A stretch of DNA of 9,708 bases from assembly GCA_948902155.1 (NCBI GenBank), contig CAQVQZ010000075.1, positions 1 to 9,708 on the forward strand, in the 5' to 3' direction. The translations under genes were made by a program, and so were the position numbers. This document shows, piece after piece, positions 7,098 through 9,708 of the stretch. The notes beneath the pieces were generated by a model. The model did no database searches. It was given only the letters and a program-made list of their open reading frames with translations, and had not been told where the DNA came from. Origin of the DNA: an uncultured Oscillibacter sp. (GTDB lineage Bacteria; Bacillota_A; Clostridia; Oscillospirales; Oscillospiraceae). The first letter of the stretch is position 1. Every line of letters begins with the position of its first letter.

Positions 7098-7517
7098 ATG
7101 CGGTATCATTTGATCGTCAGCCACGGCGGCTTTGCCTCCGGATTGGCGGAGGCCCTGGGGATGCTGATGGGGAAGCGGGAGGACGTGCTCCAGGTCTCCT
7201 TCCGGGACGGGATGGCCCTCCCCGCCTTCCAGGAGCAGGTCCGGCAGGTCACCGCCCCCATCACGGCGGCGGACGAGGTCCTGGTCCTGGCGGACCTGGT
7301 GAACGGGTCTCCCCTGACCACCACCATGACGGTTCTGGCGGAGGGGCCGGGCCTTCAAAACGTCCGGGCGGTGGGCGGTATGAACCTTCCCATGGCCGTA
7401 GCGGCCATCGAGGGGGAGGACGACCCCCTGGACGAGGCGGTGGAGGCCATGAAAGCCTGCGCCGTGGACGAAGTCAAGCAGTTCAGTACCCGCGTAGACA
7501 GTGAAGACGATATCTGA
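7098..7517 (+). CDS. PTS mannose-family EIIA subunit
   Basis: The protein has 139 residues, a stand-alone cytoplasmic EIIA of the mannose/fructose/sorbose family (PF03610). His9 in IVSHGGFASGL is the expected phospho-acceptor from HPr, and VLVLADLVNGSPLTTTM (about 61-77) matches the conserved 'DLxGGSP' strand-loop, with Asn in place of the first Gly. ATG 7098 follows AAGGGAGA (7083-7090) by seven bases. It is the first gene of an A-B-C-D operon. It passes phosphate to the EIIB encoded next, which phosphorylates the sugar imported by EIIC/EIID. The C-terminus is acidic (VDSEDDI). EIIA is separate here rather than fused to EIIB as in E. coli ManX. The substrate cannot be read from the sequence. 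Confidence 0.93.
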   Translation: MRYHLIVSHGGFASGLAEALGMLMGKREDVLQVSFRDGMALPAFQEQVRQVTAPITAADEVLVLADLVNGSPLTTTMTVLAEGPGLQNVRAVGGMNLPMAVAAIEGEDDPLDEAVEAMKACAVDEVKQFSTRVDSEDDI

Positions 7518-7542
7518 ATTACATTTTTAGGAGGAGCTACTT

Positions 7543-8037
7543 ATGATTTCTTTCATCCGTATCGACGACCGCATGATCCACGGCCAGACCTGCACCCGCT
7601 GGTCCCTGGAGTACCCCTGCACCGGCCTGGTGGCCGTCAATGACGCCGCCGCCAGCACCCCGGTCCTGAAAGCCGCCTACAAGAACGCCAGCGACAAGAA
7701 GACCTTCGTCTGGACCCTGGCGGACTGGCAGGCCAAGAAGGAGAAGGTCCTGGCCAGCCAGGATCAGTATTTCCTCATCGCCAAGAACCCGGTGGACATG
7801 GCAAAGGTCCTGCTGGACCAGCCCTTTGACCCCGGTATCAAGGAAATCTGCGTCGGCCCCTGCAACGACCGCCCCGGCGCGGTGAAGCTGGGCAACAACC
7901 AGTCCATCACCCAGGAAGAGGCGGAAGCCTTTGAGAAGCTCATGAAGGCGGGCTACAACATCGAGTTTGCCCTCATCAAGGAGGCCGCGATCGGAAACTG
8001 GAAGAAGTTCCGGGGCCAGTTTGGTTTCAACGGCTAA
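7543..8037 (+). CDS. PTS mannose-family EIIB subunit
   Basis: The protein has 164 residues, the usual length for stand-alone EIIB of this family (PF03830, PTSIIB_sorb). The N-terminal signature IRIDDRMIHGQ carries the phospho-acceptor His13. The rest fits the family, including VAVNDAAA (29-36), where 'NDxxA' is typical. ATG 7543 follows GGAGGAG by about seven bases, 25 bases after the EIIA stop. The protein is cytoplasmic, receives phosphate from EIIA His9 and donates it to the incoming sugar. EIIB contributes to specificity, but no known residue pattern separates mannose, fructose, sorbose, GalNAc or glycated amino-acid substrates by eye. Confidence 0.95.
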   Translation: MISFIRIDDRMIHGQTCTRWSLEYPCTGLVAVNDAAASTPVLKAAYKNASDKKTFVWTLADWQAKKEKVLASQDQYFLIAKNPVDMAKVLLDQPFDPGIKEICVGPCNDRPGAVKLGNNQSITQEEAEAFEKLMKAGYNIEFALIKEAAIGNWKKFRGQFGFNG

Positions 8038-8048
8038 GCCCACTCCCG

Positions 8049-8086
8049 CCTCCGGGCCGGGCTGCTCACCTCTCCCGGCCCGGAGG
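8049..8086 (+). promoter_or_regulatory. Perfect 13-bp intercistronic hairpin between EIIB and EIIC
   Basis: CCTCCGGGCCGGG (8049-8061) and CCCGGCCCGGAGG (8074-8086) are perfect reverse complements with a 12-base loop. No T-run follows, so it is unlikely to be a full intrinsic terminator. A processing or 3'-stabilising element that raises the level of the EIIA/EIIB message over EIIC/EIID is more likely. Confidence 0.7.
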
Positions 8087-8087
8087 T

Positions 8088-8105
8088 TCCTCCCAAACAG
8101 GAGGA
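8088..8105 (+). promoter_or_regulatory. Small hairpin sequestering a strong Shine-Dalgarno sequence
   Basis: TCCTCC (8088-8093) can pair with GGAGGA (8100-8105) across a six-base loop (CAAACA), which hides the AGGAGG at 8099-8104. The same CCTCC could compete for GGAGG in the 3' arm of the preceding hairpin (8082-8086), although the gap there is too short for both to stack locally. The exposed AGGAGG sits eight bases before a TTG (8113) that is out of frame with EIIC. Confidence 0.45.
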
Positions 8106-8143
8106 TTCCCCTTTGAAACTTCAAGAGAAAGGAATCACTTGTT

Positions 8144-8992
8144 ATGACCATCAATGTTGTGCAAGCCGCCATTCTGGGCCTGTGCGCCTGTCTGTCCTCC
8201 ATGCCGGGCCTGGGCGGCACCACCTTCGGAAACTACACCCTGGGCCGCCCCCTCATCGGCGGTCTGGTCTGCGGCCTGGTACTGGGCAACGTCCCCATGG
8301 GCATCATGCTGGGCGCGGCGGTACAGATCGTGTACATCGCCCTGGTCACCCCCGGCGGCACCGTGTCCGCCGACGTGCGGTCCATCTCCTACATCGGCAT
8401 CCCTCTTGCCATGCTGTACGTCTCTTCTGTGGGGCTGGACCCCGCCACCGCCGAGGCCCAGGGCTTCGCGGTCTCCATGGCCGCAACCGTCGGCACCGTG
8501 GGCACGGTCCTGTTCTACGGCACCGCCACCATCAACCTGGTCTGGCAGCACATGGGCCTGGAGTGGGTCAAAAAGGGCCAGCTGAAAAAGCTCTATCTGG
8601 TGGACATGGTCCTGCCCTGGATTTCCCACATTCTCTGCTCCTTCATCCCCACCTTCATCATGTGCTACTTCGGCTCCAGCATGGTCCAGCTCATCAAGGA
8701 CTACCTGCCCATGGACGGCCTGGCCATGAAGACCCTCTTTACCGTGGGCTCCCTGCTTCCCGCCGTGGGCGTAGCCATCCTTCTTAAACAGGTAGTGTCC
8801 AAGCCTGTGGACTTCCTGACCTTCTTCTTTGGCTTCACCCTCTGCGCCTGCATGCACCTGAATCTGATCGGCTGCGCCATTGTGGGCGGCTTCTTCGCCA
8901 TCATCAACTACAACATCCGCTGCCTCGCCCTGCGGCCCGTTGCCGCCACAGCGGCTATTGGCGCGGGAGACGACGATGAGGAGGATATCTGA
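8144..8992 (+). CDS. PTS mannose-family EIIC membrane subunit
   Basis: The protein has 282 residues (PF03609, EII-Sor), a polytopic membrane protein that forms the sugar channel with EIID. Typical features are PGLGGTTFGNYTLGRPLIGGLVCG cut here to its core PLIGGLVCGLVLGN (36-49), MGIMLGAAVQIVYIAL (52-67), VTPGGTVSADV (68-78), and CMHLNLIGCAIVGGFFAIIN near the C-terminus. An in-frame TGA at 8114 makes ATG 8144 the first possible ATG start. Its own ribosome site, AAAGGA (8128-8133), is ten bases away and weaker than the out-of-frame AGGAGG at 8099. The acidic tail (GDDDEEDI) is partly imposed by the EIID Shine-Dalgarno (AGGAGG, 8979-8984) lying within its last codons. Confidence 0.95.
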   Translation: MTINVVQAAILGLCACLSSMPGLGGTTFGNYTLGRPLIGGLVCGLVLGNVPMGIMLGAAVQIVYIALVTPGGTVSADVRSISYIGIPLAMLYVSSVGLDPATAEAQGFAVSMAATVGTVGTVLFYGTATINLVWQHMGLEWVKKGQLKKLYLVDMVLPWISHILCSFIPTFIMCYFGSSMVQLIKDYLPMDGLAMKTLFTVGSLLPAVGVAILLKQVVSKPVDFLTFFFGFTLCACMHLNLIGCAIVGGFFAIINYNIRCLALRPVAATAAIGAGDDDEEDI

Positions 8993-8994
8993 CC

Positions 8995-9708
8995 ATGAAA
9001 AAGCTTTCGAAAAAGGCACTGAACCACTCCTTCCTCAACTGGTTCTACGGCCACCTGACCTGCTTCTCCCAGGAGCACATGCAGACCTTCGGCTACATGA
9101 CCGCCATGCTCCCCATTATCCAGGAGCTCTATGACACCAACGAGGAACAGACCGAGAAGACCCTGACCTATTCCACCTTCTTCAACACCGAGCCGCAGGT
9201 GGGCTCCATCGTGGTGGGCATCACCGCCGGTATGGAAGAAGCCCGGGCCAACGGCGAACCCGTGGACGACGAAACCATCAACGGCATCCGGGCCGGACTC
9301 ATGGGCCCCCTGGCTGGCATCGGCGACTCCCTGGTGGTGGGCACCCTGCTCCCCATCCTGCTGGGCATCGCCCTGGGCCTCTCCGGCGGCGGTTCCCCCT
9401 TAGGCGCGATTTTCTACATCCTGGTGTGGAACATCTGCATGTTCCTTATCATGCGCTTCATGTACTTCAAGGGCTATGAGCTGGGCGGCAAGGCCGTAGA
9501 GATACTCGTCGGCGAAAAAGCCAACGCTATACGGGACTCCATCATCATGCTGGGCACCATGGTCATCGGCGGCGTGACGGCCAGCTGGATCAACATCACG
9601 ACCTCCTTCCAGATGCTGGGCAGCGACGGCAGCGTCATCGTGGACCTCCAGAAAACCCTGAACGACGTGTATCCCTCCATCCTCAGCGCCGTGTTTGTGC
9701 TGATCTGC
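8995..9708 (+). CDS. PTS mannose-family EIID membrane subunit (3' end outside window)
   Basis: The first 238 residues are visible and the frame is open to the right edge; the family is usually about 270-300 residues (PF03613, EIID-AGA). ATG 8995 lies two bases after the EIIC stop, with AGGAGG at 8979-8984 ten bases upstream. Diagnostic segments are the N-terminal SFLNWFYGHLTCFSQEHMQ, FNTEPQVGSIVVGITAGMEEA (about 63-82), and GLMGPLAGIGDSLVVGTLLP (about 101-120), followed by hydrophobic segments (about 135-160 and 185-200). EIID is found only in the mannose superfamily and joins EIIC as the membrane channel. Later genes of the operon, which might reveal the substrate, lie beyond the window. Confidence 0.94.
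   Translation, partial: MKKLSKKALNHSFLNWFYGHLTCFSQEHMQTFGYMTAMLPIIQELYDTNEEQTEKTLTYSTFFNTEPQVGSIVVGITAGMEEARANGEPVDDETINGIRAGLMGPLAGIGDSLVVGTLLPILLGIALGLSGGGSPLGAIFYILVWNICMFLIMRFMYFKGYELGGKAVEILVGEKANAIRDSIIMLGTMVIGGVTASWINITTSFQMLGSDGSVIVDLQKTLNDVYPSILSAVFVLIC

Noticed and set aside
8990..8997. Shared '-DDI/-EEDI' acidic tails of EIIA and EIIC as a functional motif
   Set aside because: In EIIC the residues are explained by the embedded AGGAGG ribosome site for EIID, so the resemblance to the EIIA tail is probably incidental.
1..9708. tRNA, rRNA, CRISPR array, insertion sequence or riboswitch
   Set aside because: No regularly spaced direct repeats, transposase motifs, terminal inverted repeats or recognisable RNA-gene folds were seen.

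Overview
The window is high-GC, densely coding DNA. Gene content, Shine-Dalgarno-led starts, stop/start overlaps and mannose-family PTS genes point to a Gram-positive anaerobe of the class Clostridia, probably a gut bacterium of the Oscillospiraceae/Flavonifractor type. That placement is inference from style and content, since no marker gene is present. All convincing genes lie on the + strand.

Layout: (1) 2-2353 is the 3' part of a gene for a large surface protein. It has GLUG-type repeats on both sides of a long helical region and a C-terminal membrane anchor. (2) 2354-2627 is a 274-bp gap with a weak hairpin, a possible extended -10 and short reading frames of doubtful status. (3) 2628-6848 is a tightly coupled four-gene operon: a membrane-anchored RbsB-like sugar-binding protein, a six-TM HisKA_3 histidine kinase, a NarL/LuxR-type response regulator, and a second binding protein of the MalE-like SBP_bac_1 class. 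Stop and start codons overlap at all three junctions. No ABC permease or ATPase is present. A strong intrinsic terminator follows. (4) 6849-7097 is a regulatory gap rich in TGTCA/TGACA half-sites, including a palindrome and an inverted repeat, ahead of a possible -10. (5) 7098-9708 (open at the right edge) is a mannose-family PTS operon, EIIA-EIIB-EIIC-EIID, with a perfect 13-bp intercistronic hairpin and a sequestered Shine-Dalgarno between EIIB and EIIC.

Likely joint working (inference): the two binding proteins are extracytoplasmic sensors rather than transport parts. They pass sugar occupancy to a kinase with almost no external domain of its own. The kinase phosphorylates the response regulator, which then controls the adjacent PTS operon through the TGTCA/TGACA sites. 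This would replace the LevR/sigma-54 control common for mannose-family PTS. The sugar cannot be named from this window. The surface protein at the left edge appears to be a separate transcription unit.
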